Position numbers and translations under genes: made by a program. Of a stretch of 64,000 bases of DNA, positions 18,610 to 25,490 are shown piece after piece (positions within the stretch are counted from its first letter, which is position 1; every line of letters begins with the position of its first letter). The DNA comes from Saccharobesus litoralis (GTDB lineage Bacteria; Pseudomonadota; Gammaproteobacteria; Enterobacterales; Alteromonadaceae). The DNA is taken from NCBI RefSeq assembly GCF_003063625.1, contig NZ_CP026604.1, forward strand, positions 3,884,065 to 3,948,064, given 5' to 3'. Under the pieces are notes generated by a model. It did not search any database. It saw only the letters and a program-made list of their open reading frames with translations, and was not told the DNA's origin.

Positions 18610-18870
18610 ATGCCAGTTAATGAGCAAATCACAGATTCAGTAACTCAAGTTAATACCAAAGTTGTAGGCGAAACACCAGCAATGGCAATGGGTAACCTAT
18701 TAATGTCTACCAGCCAAGCGTTAGGTAACGCTGCACACAATGCCACAGCAGCTCAACAGCAAGCGCAAATTACTATGCAAGCGGCAACAGTGCAGGGTGT
18801 TAATTCACTTATGTCAATTGGTAGTTCAGTTATCGGTCGTAGTGCTGAAGGTATTATTGAAAAAGGCTAA
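18610..18870 (+). CDS. rebB: RebB family R-body structural protein (paralogue 3)
   Basis: This 86-residue canonical RebB protein differs from paralogue 5 at only one of the first 85 residues (Ile7 versus Val7) and at the extreme C terminus. The two genes nevertheless differ at many third codon positions. It is likely a main building block of the R-body ribbon. An AGAGGAAA ribosome-binding sequence precedes the start. Confidence 0.9.
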   Translation: MPVNEQITDSVTQVNTKVVGETPAMAMGNLLMSTSQALGNAAHNATAAQQQAQITMQAATVQGVNSLMSIGSSVIGRSAEGIIEKG

Positions 18871-18898
18871 GCCAATCTTCAATAGTTGGCGTTTTTCA

Positions 18899-18962
18899 AT
18901 GTAGGTCGGGCTTTAGGCTGATAAAACCGCGTGTTTTATTGGCTTGAAGAACGAGCCTACAG
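18899..18962 (+). repeat. Imperfect palindrome (REP-like) between RebB paralogues 3 and 4
   Basis: GTAGGTCGGGCTTTAGGCTG and the downstream GAACGAGCCTAC can pair across GATAAAACCGCGTGTTTTAT, giving a long imperfect hairpin. The GTAGG(T/G)CG start resembles the dispersed repeats elsewhere in the window. Confidence 0.5.
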
Positions 18963-19019
18963 GGATTTGTTTCCAAGTACCTAAAAATAGCTAACGTTGT
19001 AGTTGTAAGAGGATAAGTT

Positions 19020-19274
19020 ATGCCAGTCAATGAACAAATTACGGACTCTGTTACGCAAACCAATACAAAAGTGATAGCAGAAACACCGGCAATGGCCATG
19101 GGCAATTTACTCATGGCTACCAGTCATGCGTTGAGCATAGCTGCTCACAACGCAACGGCGGCACAACAGCAAGGGCAAATAGCCATGCAAGCGGCAACAG
19201 TGCAAGGTGTTAACTCACTTATGGCTGTTGGTGCAGCAGTATGTGGGCGAAGTGCTTCAAGTATTATTAAGTAA
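19020..19274 (+). CDS. rebB: RebB family R-body structural protein (paralogue 4)
   Basis: This 84-residue RebB protein is more diverged than its neighbours: QTNTKVIAETPAMAMGNLLM, then SHALSIAAHNAT, and a C terminus VGAAVCGRSASSIIK that contains a cysteine and lacks the acidic EKG ending. It may have a specialised place in the ribbon. An AGAGGATAAG sequence precedes the ATG. The next rebB starts 21 bases after its stop. Confidence 0.88.
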   Translation: MPVNEQITDSVTQTNTKVIAETPAMAMGNLLMATSHALSIAAHNATAAQQQGQIAMQAATVQGVNSLMAVGAAVCGRSASSIIK

Positions 19275-19295
19275 CAAGATGATTAGGAAAATGTT

Positions 19296-19559
19296 ATGCC
19301 AGTAAATGAACAAGTAACGGATTCAGTTACGCAAGTTAATACAAAAGTAGTAGGTGAAACGCCAGCCATGGCAATGGGCAACCTATTAATGTCAACAAGC
19401 CAAGCTTTGGGTAATGCGGCTCACAATGCGACGGCGGCTCAACAGCAAGCGCAAATCACCATGCAAGCTGCTACGGTACAAGGTGTTAATTCACTCATGT
19501 CAATTGGTAGCTCTGTTATTGGTCGTAGTGCTGAAGGCATTATTGAGAAAGACGCCTAA
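19296..19559 (+). CDS. rebB: RebB family R-body structural protein (paralogue 5)
   Basis: This 87-residue canonical RebB protein is nearly identical in sequence to paralogue 3 but ends EKDA instead of EKG. It is close behind paralogue 4, so the two are co-transcribed. It contains MGNLLMSTSQALGNAAHNAT and AAQQQAQITMQAATVQGVN as in the family core. Confidence 0.9.
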   Translation: MPVNEQVTDSVTQVNTKVVGETPAMAMGNLLMSTSQALGNAAHNATAAQQQAQITMQAATVQGVNSLMSIGSSVIGRSAEGIIEKDA

Positions 19560-19578
19560 GTTTTTCAACCTTCGGTGA

Positions 19579-19609
19579 GGGTAGTGGTTGGCTAGGCCAG
19601 TGACTACCC
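19579..19609 (+). other. Intergenic hairpin after RebB paralogue 5
   Basis: GGGTAGT (19579-19585) pairs with ACTACCC (19603-19609), with an inner GGC/GCC stem. There is no T-run. It is the third structured gap in the reb array and may shape relative expression. Confidence 0.55.
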
Positions 19610-19639
19610 CAACTGTTAGCTATTTTTGAGAGATTTATC

Positions 19640-19924
19640 ATGAGTAATGCAGATCATTCTTCAGATTCAGCGGTTAATAGTGCTCAACAGTCCATTGCCC
19701 AATCGACGGCGTTAGCACTGGCTGATGCAACTGATAACTTACGCAATTTAAACACGCTAAGTACAACGGCGATAGGTGTTGCGTTGTCACAGTTTATTGA
19801 AACAGGTGACACTAAATTTTGTGATGTTATTCAAGAAGCACAAATGGTGGTTACCCGAGGTGCCGAAAACTTCAGTGTGGTTGGTGAGAAGGCGACCTCA
19901 GTATTACATGAGACAACTGAATAG
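19640..19924 (+). CDS. R-body locus helical protein, type X (copy 1)
   Basis: A 94-residue helical protein with the core QSIAQSTALALADATDNLRN and TTAIGVALSQFIETGD. A second copy of the same type is encoded at 21265-21534. It is not a typical RebB sequence but shares the alanine-, threonine- and glutamine-rich composition and lies between Reb genes, so it probably belongs to the R-body apparatus. No signal peptide or membrane segment is seen. The precise role is unknown. Confidence 0.65.
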   Translation: MSNADHSSDSAVNSAQQSIAQSTALALADATDNLRNLNTLSTTAIGVALSQFIETGDTKFCDVIQEAQMVVTRGAENFSVVGEKATSVLHETTE

Positions 19925-20056
19925 GTACTAATTGATGGGTATTTAGGGTGAAAATGTCTGTATTTATAGTGGTTTTCACCGATTTTTAAAACGGTTGAAA
20001 ATTTAGACTAATTAGCCAATCCCCGTGTAACTAAAGGTATCAAACGGAGCAGCACG

Positions 20057-20455
20057 ATGAGTAATGACGAAAGTAACTCAACAAGTCAAGAGCGCACAAT
20101 AACAACGGCTGGTAATGTCCCTTTTTCTCCTCAATCAACAGGGTTAGTCGAAACCACATTTGCTGAAACATTAGGCTTATCTATGCATAACGCGATAGTT
20201 AATCAACAAAGTTCACAAATGACGACGGCTGCTTCTGTCACGAATGCTTGCGCTCGGTTACTGCAAGCCCAGGTGCCGATCCAAGAGGTTAAAAAAGACC
20301 AAGGTAAAGTGATTGATGCCGAGCCTGTCGTGGCTGATCCTGCCGACAAGCCAGAAGAAAAACCAAAACGTAAATTTAACCCATTTGCGTTTATGAAAAA
20401 GAAAAAACAGCCGGATGACGCTGAGGCTGAAGTGTCTGCTGCGCAAGATAACTAA
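20057..20455 (+). CDS. RebB-like protein with charged C-terminal tail
   Basis: This 132-residue protein has a Reb-like helical region at about 30-75 (TFAETLGLSMHNAIVNQQSS, then QMTTAASVTNACARLL). A highly charged tail follows (EEKPKRKFNPFAFMKKKKQP and an acidic end). The tail is absent from other Reb-type proteins of the cluster and could anchor, cap or nucleate the ribbon. A CGGAG ribosome-binding sequence precedes the start. The downstream coiled-coil gene follows at once. Confidence 0.65.
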   Translation: MSNDESNSTSQERTITTAGNVPFSPQSTGLVETTFAETLGLSMHNAIVNQQSSQMTTAASVTNACARLLQAQVPIQEVKKDQGKVIDAEPVVADPADKPEEKPKRKFNPFAFMKKKKQPDDAEAEVSAAQDN

Positions 20456-20467
20456 GTGGGGGCTGCT

Positions 20468-20725
20468 GTGTCTATTGAACAAACATTGCTGGAAAACCAT
20501 GACCGCTATATGCAGTCGATTGAAGAGTTTACTAAGCAACAACAAGCCCAAGTTGAAAGTATCATTAGTGAAAATCAACAAAACTTGAAAGATGTAAAAC
20601 CGTTTGAGCAAGCACAAGAAACGGATGAAAAAACGGCAGAACTTATGAAAAAAGTCAATCAAGAACTCGATAAGGCTGTTGAAAAAATTAACCAACAAAT
20701 GAGTGAACTCACTCAACAGTCATGA
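20468..20725 (+). CDS. Small coiled-coil protein of the R-body locus
   Basis: This 85-residue protein is glutamine- and glutamate-rich and predicted to be almost entirely coiled coil (SIEQTLLENHDRYMQSIEEF, KKVNQELDKAVEKINQQMSE). The GTG at 20468 was chosen because a GGGGG run ends seven bases upstream; an in-frame GTG at 20456, right after the previous stop, would add four residues. No family was recognised. Its position between Reb genes suggests an assembly or scaffold role (inference). Confidence 0.6.
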   Translation: MSIEQTLLENHDRYMQSIEEFTKQQQAQVESIISENQQNLKDVKPFEQAQETDEKTAELMKKVNQELDKAVEKINQQMSELTQQS

Positions 20726-20751
20726 TCTTTGAATTAATATAGGACGTTACC

Positions 20752-21021
20752 ATGTCAAAAACTGTAAATGAAAAAATTACTGATTCAGTTACCCAAGTTA
20801 ACACTAAAGTCATTGGCGACGCACCGGCTATGGCTATGGGCAATTTATACTCCATGATGGGCTTAGCGATCTCTAACGCTGCATTAAATGCCACCAGTGG
20901 CCAGCAGCAGGCAGGTATCACCATGCAATCGGCAACGGTGCAAGGGGTTAATGCGTTAGGTGCCATAGGCAGTGCTGTATTAGGCCGAGCGGCTGAAGGC
21001 GTTGTTGAAAAAGACAGCTAA
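20752..21021 (+). CDS. rebB: RebB family R-body structural protein (paralogue 6)
   Basis: This 89-residue protein starts MSKTVNEKITDSVTQVNTKV, so it keeps the family N terminus but begins differently from the MPVNEQ copies. Its core is MGNLYSMMGLAISNAALNAT with SGQQQAGITMQSATVQGVN, and it ends EGVVEKDS. It is the most diverged full-length RebB protein in the cluster apart from paralogue 1. TAGGAC precedes the start. Confidence 0.88.
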   Translation: MSKTVNEKITDSVTQVNTKVIGDAPAMAMGNLYSMMGLAISNAALNATSGQQQAGITMQSATVQGVNALGAIGSAVLGRAAEGVVEKDS

Positions 21022-21038
21022 TCAGATAACTGCACGCC

Positions 21039-21224
21039 ATGAGCAACGAGCAAGACAATCAAAGTGTCTCGGAAGTGATTAATCAGCTTGCCGAGGCTAG
21101 TTTGGCCGATACTGTGGGTTTGATGATGCAAAATGCCGTGACTATTCAACAAGGTATGCAAGCTATCGCCAATACTGCAGCCTCTTCATCTTGTGCGCTT
21201 ATACTAAAACAGGGTGGCGGTTAG
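21039..21224 (+). CDS. Short Reb-like helical protein
   Basis: A 61-residue protein, LAEASLADTVGLMMQNAVTI followed by QQGMQAIANTAASSSC. It resembles the helical region of the protein at 20057 and, more distantly, RebB. It starts 17 bases after paralogue 6 with a weak ribosome-binding sequence, so it may depend on translational coupling. Small Reb-type proteins without the canonical N terminus are a normal part of R-body loci. Confidence 0.55.
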   Translation: MSNEQDNQSVSEVINQLAEASLADTVGLMMQNAVTIQQGMQAIANTAASSSCALILKQGGG

Positions 21225-21264
21225 TTCATCAGAGCTGATCGGCTAACGGGTTGATTTTTATCTC

Positions 21265-21534
21265 ATGGCTGATAATTCTGCACCGATTAAAGCGCAGCAG
21301 GCGGTTGCTCAATCAACCGCAATTGCGGTACAGGATGCCACCGATAACCTCCGAAATATTAATACCATTGCGACAACGGCAATTGGTGTTGCGCTATCTC
21401 AGCTATTGGCCACTGGCGATCAAAAGTACGTAAAAGTATTGGAAGAAGCGCAAAAAGTCATGGTCAATGGCGCAGAAAACTATGCATCGGTAGGCGAAAA
21501 AGCTGCCAAAATTCTTAAAGACTTTAAGCCTTAA
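21265..21534 (+). CDS. R-body locus helical protein, type X (copy 2)
   Basis: This 89-residue protein is paralogous to the product of 19640-19924: QQAVAQSTAIAVQDATDNLR, then NTIATTAIGVALSQLLATGD and EEAQKVMVNGAENYASVGEK. Conservation of two copies in the array suggests a structural or assembly role. It is the last small gene of the compact reb array, and a 128-base gap follows. Confidence 0.65.
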   Translation: MADNSAPIKAQQAVAQSTAIAVQDATDNLRNINTIATTAIGVALSQLLATGDQKYVKVLEEAQKVMVNGAENYASVGEKAAKILKDFKP

Positions 21535-21662
21535 ACATTTTTAAAAGCCCGAAAAAAAACCTTAAAAAAACGTAACTTAATCCGCGTTTCCTTGGCTATC
21601 CACCTGCATTATGTCTGGGCTAACTCATTAAAACTATATTTTAATATGACGAAGGAAGCTCT

Positions 21663-22295
21663 ATGTCTATCGAATTAACTTCAGAACAATTGGCTGAAAT
21701 TATGCCAAAAGCAAAATCAGAAAATATTGATTTTTACCTGCCGGCTATTAATAGCCAACTTAGCAACTTTGCAATTGATACCCCATTACGTGTTGCCCAT
21801 TACATAGCACAAATTGCTCATGAGAGTGGCTCGTTTCGCTACAAAGTTGAAAACTTAAATTACAGCGCTAATGCTTTACGCGCCGTGTTTAGCAAATACT
21901 TCCCAGACGATGATTCGGCTGACGCGCATGCTCGGCAACCTGAAAAAATTGCCAACGTCGTTTACGCCAATCGCATGGGCAATGGTGATACAGCAAGCGG
22001 CGAAGGCTGGCAATATCGTGGTCGAGGATTAATTCAATTAACCGGTAAAGAAAACTATGAAAAGTGCGGTTTAAGCTTAGGACTGGATTTAATAGCCCAG
22101 CCAGAGTTGCTAGAAGATGACCCTGATGCCGCCGTTGGTGCTGCATGTTGGTATTGGGACTCCCGGCAATTAAACGAGTACGCCGATGAGGATGATATTA
22201 AAGCGATTACTCGTCGTATTAATGGTGGTTATAACGGCTTAGACGATCGTCAAGCCTACCTAGAACGTGCCAAGCAAGTATTGAATATTAATTAA
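21663..22295 (+). CDS. GH19 chitinase/endolysin-like enzyme without signal peptide
   Basis: This 210-residue protein matches the glycoside hydrolase 19 fold used by chitinases and phage-type endolysins. The catalytic glutamate is in IAHESGSFRYKVENLNY, with the second acidic residue in VENLNY, the Y..NA.AL segment follows, and EGWQYRGRGLIQLTGKENY marks the substrate cleft. No signal peptide is visible, so like holin-dependent endolysins it would remain in the cytoplasm unless the membrane is breached. AAGGAAG precedes the start. Next to an R-body array it could cut peptidoglycan during release or inside a target; this is inference. Confidence 0.85.
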   Translation: MSIELTSEQLAEIMPKAKSENIDFYLPAINSQLSNFAIDTPLRVAHYIAQIAHESGSFRYKVENLNYSANALRAVFSKYFPDDDSADAHARQPEKIANVVYANRMGNGDTASGEGWQYRGRGLIQLTGKENYEKCGLSLGLDLIAQPELLEDDPDAAVGAACWYWDSRQLNEYADEDDIKAITRRINGGYNGLDDRQAYLERAKQVLNIN

Positions 22296-22322
22296 TTACG
22301 AATGACCTAAGGAACAAACCCC

Positions 22323-23177
22323 ATGTCTAATATTGATTTTGATAAAAAAGCCTTTGTCGAAAAACTACCAGTTAATGCCTACGCGATTGATGTGCAATCG
22401 TCATGGAACTTTATCAACGAATACCAAAATAAACTAACGCAAGCTAACCATCAAAAGCGCATTGATCAAAGCATAAAAGGCTCGGCGTTAAGTGACTGGT
22501 GGCATGCTGCATACGAGCTAATGGCTGGGCGGCATGTGGTGATTAGTGACGTGAATTACTCAGGTGACACTGAGCGTGAAGAGTTTATTGAGATCACTAA
22601 CAAAGGGCCTGAAATAGTCGACTTGACTGGCTGGCGTATTAACGCGGGCGACAAAGGTCAAGACATGCAATTTCCATCCGATACTTGGTTAAAACCTAAT
22701 CATAGCTTAAGGGTATATACATTTGCCAATGATGATGAAATGAGCTTTGAACGCAAACAGCCTATTTGGAATAACAAAGGGGATAAAGCTTGGCTATTTA
22801 ATCAATTAGGTGAAGTGATTTGTAGCTATGTGTATGGTGAAGCCGCCCTAAGCCACGTTGCTATCACTCAAATTTGTTTCGACGGTAAAGTGAAGCATAC
22901 CGAAGCTGACGAATATATAGAAATAGCAAATTTGGACTTTAGCTTTGTTGATTTGTCCGGCTGGAATGTCAATGCCGGTATTGGTCAAGATTTTATCTTC
23001 CCACAAGGTAGTCAATTAGCACCTAATGCAAAAATTCGTGTTTATACCAATCTTGTTGATGAAGCGACAGGAGGTTATTCGTTCGCAAGCCCTCGTGCTA
23101 TATGGAACAACAAAGGTGACACTGGAACGTTGACAAATTACGACGGCAAAGTGGCTTCTACCTTTACGTATGGCTAA
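22323..23177 (+). CDS. Double lamin-tail-domain (LTD) protein
   Basis: This 284-residue protein has a short helical N-terminal part (about 1-60) followed by two lamin-tail-like beta-sandwich repeats at roughly 68-175 and 178-284. Each contains the signature EEFIEITNKG / DEYIEIANLD, V(D)LTGWRINAGD / VDLSGWNVNAGI, FP followed by L.P(N), RVYT and IWNNKGD. Bacterial LTD domains are usually extracellular adhesion modules, but no signal peptide is seen here. Its stop overlaps the next start (TAATG), so it is translationally coupled to the membrane protein that follows. Confidence 0.75.
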   Translation: MSNIDFDKKAFVEKLPVNAYAIDVQSSWNFINEYQNKLTQANHQKRIDQSIKGSALSDWWHAAYELMAGRHVVISDVNYSGDTEREEFIEITNKGPEIVDLTGWRINAGDKGQDMQFPSDTWLKPNHSLRVYTFANDDEMSFERKQPIWNNKGDKAWLFNQLGEVICSYVYGEAALSHVAITQICFDGKVKHTEADEYIEIANLDFSFVDLSGWNVNAGIGQDFIFPQGSQLAPNAKIRVYTNLVDEATGGYSFASPRAIWNNKGDTGTLTNYDGKVASTFTYG

Positions 23178-24424
23178 TGCCAATAGCACGATTCTTTTCT
23201 TCAACTGCCGAAGCCAGAACTAAACTGGCTTCGCTTTTTCGTGAAAATCTCTACCTACACGTTCGCATTAAAGGGCAACTCAACCACATGAGAAATCGAA
23301 ACGAAATCAAGACAATCCAAGCGTCACCAGAAATCTGTCAGGTGGTTGCCGATGGTCAGCGTTTAATTACTTATATTGCTCGTAATGGTAATAAACAGCT
23401 CGATCCAATCGTTACGCAAAACGTCATTGATGCCAAATATAAAATTGTTAATGACGAATGGACGATGGAAGATGAACAAGCCTTTTTGATTAACTACGAC
23501 AAGCTAGCTAAAGCGGTTTATCCGGTAACGGTGGAAAGTATTTACGCCGTTATCCCAGCTGACAATCGTAAAAATAGGCCTTTAACTAAAGCTGAACGTG
23601 CCGTGGCCTGGTATCGGCGCTATACCATGGTGGCTTTGTTTTTTTTGCTATTAATTCAGGTATTCTTTTTATTTGGCGAAGGGCTTAATACTAACCTGAC
23701 TCGTTTTTTCTCTGAACGACAAACGCTATTGGAACAATCCAGAACCCAACCGGAAAACGATAAGCTACTAGAAGAAATTAAGCTTCTTGATCAAAAAATT
23801 GATGCCAACTACAACCTTTTACTTATGTGGAATCGAGTGTGGTCGTTTGGTGGCACACTAAGTGTCGATGTGCCCAAATACAGTCAAAAGAAGTTTGAAA
23901 TAGAAGAAAAAGCCTTGCAACGAAAACTTGAGCAAAGCCATTTGGCGCTTGATCCGCGAGAGTTCGATCATTTTGAGTTAGCCCATAGCTTGTACGAAGC
24001 GCGATTGATTTTTTTTGGTAACTTGTTATCAGCGGAAGCCGTGTTGAAAGTGCTACAGGTTTATATTTTGCCGTTATTGTACGGGTTATTAGGCGCGTTT
24101 ATTTTTGTGTTACGTAGTTTGTTAAAAGAAGTGCGCGACATTACCTATACTTACGACTGCGAAATCCGTTATCGCTTGCGGCTCACCTTAGGCGCGTTAG
24201 GTGGGATGATTATAGGTTGGTTTTTAAAGCCTGAAGAAATTCATATGGCGGATTCAGTTTCTTCAATGGCGTTGGCATTTTTAATGGGCTACAACGTCGA
24301 TATTTTGTTCTCAATTATGGACAAGCTAGTCAACAATATTAAGCAAGCCGTCGAAAAGCCTGAAGCAAATTCTGATAAAACTAAGCCAGAGCCTGCGCCG
24401 TCAACAGCTTCAGCTAAAACTTAA
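23177..24424 (+). CDS. Three-helix membrane protein of the R-body neighbourhood
   Basis: This 415-residue protein has a soluble N-terminal part (about 1-148), a first membrane helix (TMVALFFLLLIQVFFLFGEG), and a coiled-coil-like cytoplasmic or periplasmic segment (about 175-285). Two further helices lie near 295-345 (YILPLLYGLLGAFIFVLRSL and LTLGALGGMIIGWFL), before a proline-rich charged tail. The start codon overlaps the LTD gene stop. No enzyme motif was recognised. A membrane anchor or channel partner for the GH19 and LTD proteins is one possibility. Confidence 0.65.
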   Translation: MPIARFFSSTAEARTKLASLFRENLYLHVRIKGQLNHMRNRNEIKTIQASPEICQVVADGQRLITYIARNGNKQLDPIVTQNVIDAKYKIVNDEWTMEDEQAFLINYDKLAKAVYPVTVESIYAVIPADNRKNRPLTKAERAVAWYRRYTMVALFFLLLIQVFFLFGEGLNTNLTRFFSERQTLLEQSRTQPENDKLLEEIKLLDQKIDANYNLLLMWNRVWSFGGTLSVDVPKYSQKKFEIEEKALQRKLEQSHLALDPREFDHFELAHSLYEARLIFFGNLLSAEAVLKVLQVYILPLLYGLLGAFIFVLRSLLKEVRDITYTYDCEIRYRLRLTLGALGGMIIGWFLKPEEIHMADSVSSMALAFLMGYNVDILFSIMDKLVNNIKQAVEKPEANSDKTKPEPAPSTASAKT

Positions 24425-24562
24425 ATAATTAACCAGCATTTAACAGAGTTTATGCGGCGTTTTCGTTAATCACATTGCTTAAACTGAGTTCATTGAATAA
24501 CGCAAAAAGCGTGCATGGTTTGTTATACACCATACACGTCTTATCGAAAAAATGAGATAACG

Positions 24563-25012
24563 ATGCTTTTAACACGACGCCTAGCAAAATATAAAAACCG
24601 GTTATTGGTAGCCTGTTTTGTCTTGATCTTGTCAAGCTGCGCAATCCATTTAGTTTCCGATTTTGATAAACAGTCTTTACAACAAATGCAAGCCGTTGCC
24701 AGCCAGGTGGAACAGCACTTTATAAGCCTGCAATACGTAGAAAAATCGCAGCGGCTATTTGAGCAATCAAAAGACAATTACATCGCGATTGAAGTGGCGC
24801 TACAAGCGTTAAAGGTACGCCAAGCCATGCGGCCGTTAAATGAGCAAACCTTAAAGCAGGTCGATATTGCGTTAGATTTATGGAGCAAAGATATTGCCAG
24901 CCATAAAAAGCAAAACACAGTGTCAGATTTTATTTTGCAGCGGCACCGCCAGCAATATCAGCGTTTATTTTTGGCGATGATCAAAGGCGAAGAAGCCAAA
25001 AAGGTAAATTAG
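24563..25012 (+). CDS. Small lipoprotein-like protein
   Basis: Starting at 24563 gives a 149-residue protein with a basic start (MLLTRRLAKYKNRLL), a hydrophobic stretch ending LILSSC (a lipobox, with Cys at residue 26) and a helical, glutamine-rich remainder. An in-frame start at 24515 would add 16 residues before the signal and was not chosen. It follows the membrane protein by 138 bases. The function is unknown; it may be an outer-membrane or inner-membrane lipoprotein of the same module. Confidence 0.6.
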   Translation: MLLTRRLAKYKNRLLVACFVLILSSCAIHLVSDFDKQSLQQMQAVASQVEQHFISLQYVEKSQRLFEQSKDNYIAIEVALQALKVRQAMRPLNEQTLKQVDIALDLWSKDIASHKKQNTVSDFILQRHRQQYQRLFLAMIKGEEAKKVN

Positions 25013-25018
25013 TATTTT

Positions 25019-25130
25019 TACTGGAAACAGAATTAGTACCTTAATTCACAAGTTTTGAACGGTTTGATTGATAAACATTAGCTAAATTGTAGGGTCGATT
25101 TTACATCGACAAACCTTGTTTTAGCAGCCG
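25019..25130 (-). repeat. Dispersed intergenic repeat, inverted copy
   Basis: In reverse orientation this matches 28069-28162 and 42140-42260: CTAAATTGTAGGGTCGATTT, ACATCGACAAACCTTGT and, at the outer end, CTGGAAACAGAATTAGTACC. With the copy at 28069 it forms an inverted pair flanking three genes. Confidence 0.65.
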
Positions 25131-25178
25131 CTTCGACCAACAAAAGATCCACTTGAAAAATCAATTAAGGAAATAAAC

Positions 25179-25490
25179 ATGGCGTTAGATGTAGATGAAG
25201 TATTGAATGGTTTTGTTAAGGGTTTGGCAATGTCGCTACCAACAGAAGGTGCAAGTATTAGCCAAGACCTTTTGGCTGTGATCAATAATAAAAGTGATAT
25301 GGCTGATTTAGTCAGAGCAGTGAAAGAGGGCGATATTAGCCAACAAGAGTTTGCTGATGAGATTGAACGTGAAAAAGCGGTACTCGAAGCGGAGATCATT
25401 CAGTTAGAAATTGCAGCTAAGGCAACCATTCAGCATGCGGTTAACCAAGCGATAAGTTCCCTAACAAGCTCAATAAAAGTCGCACTGTAA
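25179..25490 (+). CDS. Small helical protein, unknown function
   Basis: This 103-residue protein is predicted all-helical: MALDVDEVLNGFVKGLAMSL, an acidic middle with EFADEIEREKAVLEAEIIQL and an alanine-rich end. AAGGAAA precedes the start. Its stop TAA is directly followed by the ATG of the next gene, so both are translated together. The composition resembles other R-body-locus small proteins, but no family is recognised. Confidence 0.6.
   Translation: MALDVDEVLNGFVKGLAMSLPTEGASISQDLLAVINNKSDMADLVRAVKEGDISQQEFADEIEREKAVLEAEIIQLEIAAKATIQHAVNQAISSLTSSIKVAL

Noticed and set aside
20258-20716. 152-residue antisense frame opposite the tailed Reb-like and coiled-coil genes
   Set aside because: It arises from AAA/GAA-rich coding sequence read backwards, giving a phenylalanine/leucine-rich product with no support.
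17602-21534. Small helical genes as a phage tail or gas-vesicle cluster
   Set aside because: No phage structural genes or gas-vesicle motifs are present, and the sequence core is that of RebB proteins.
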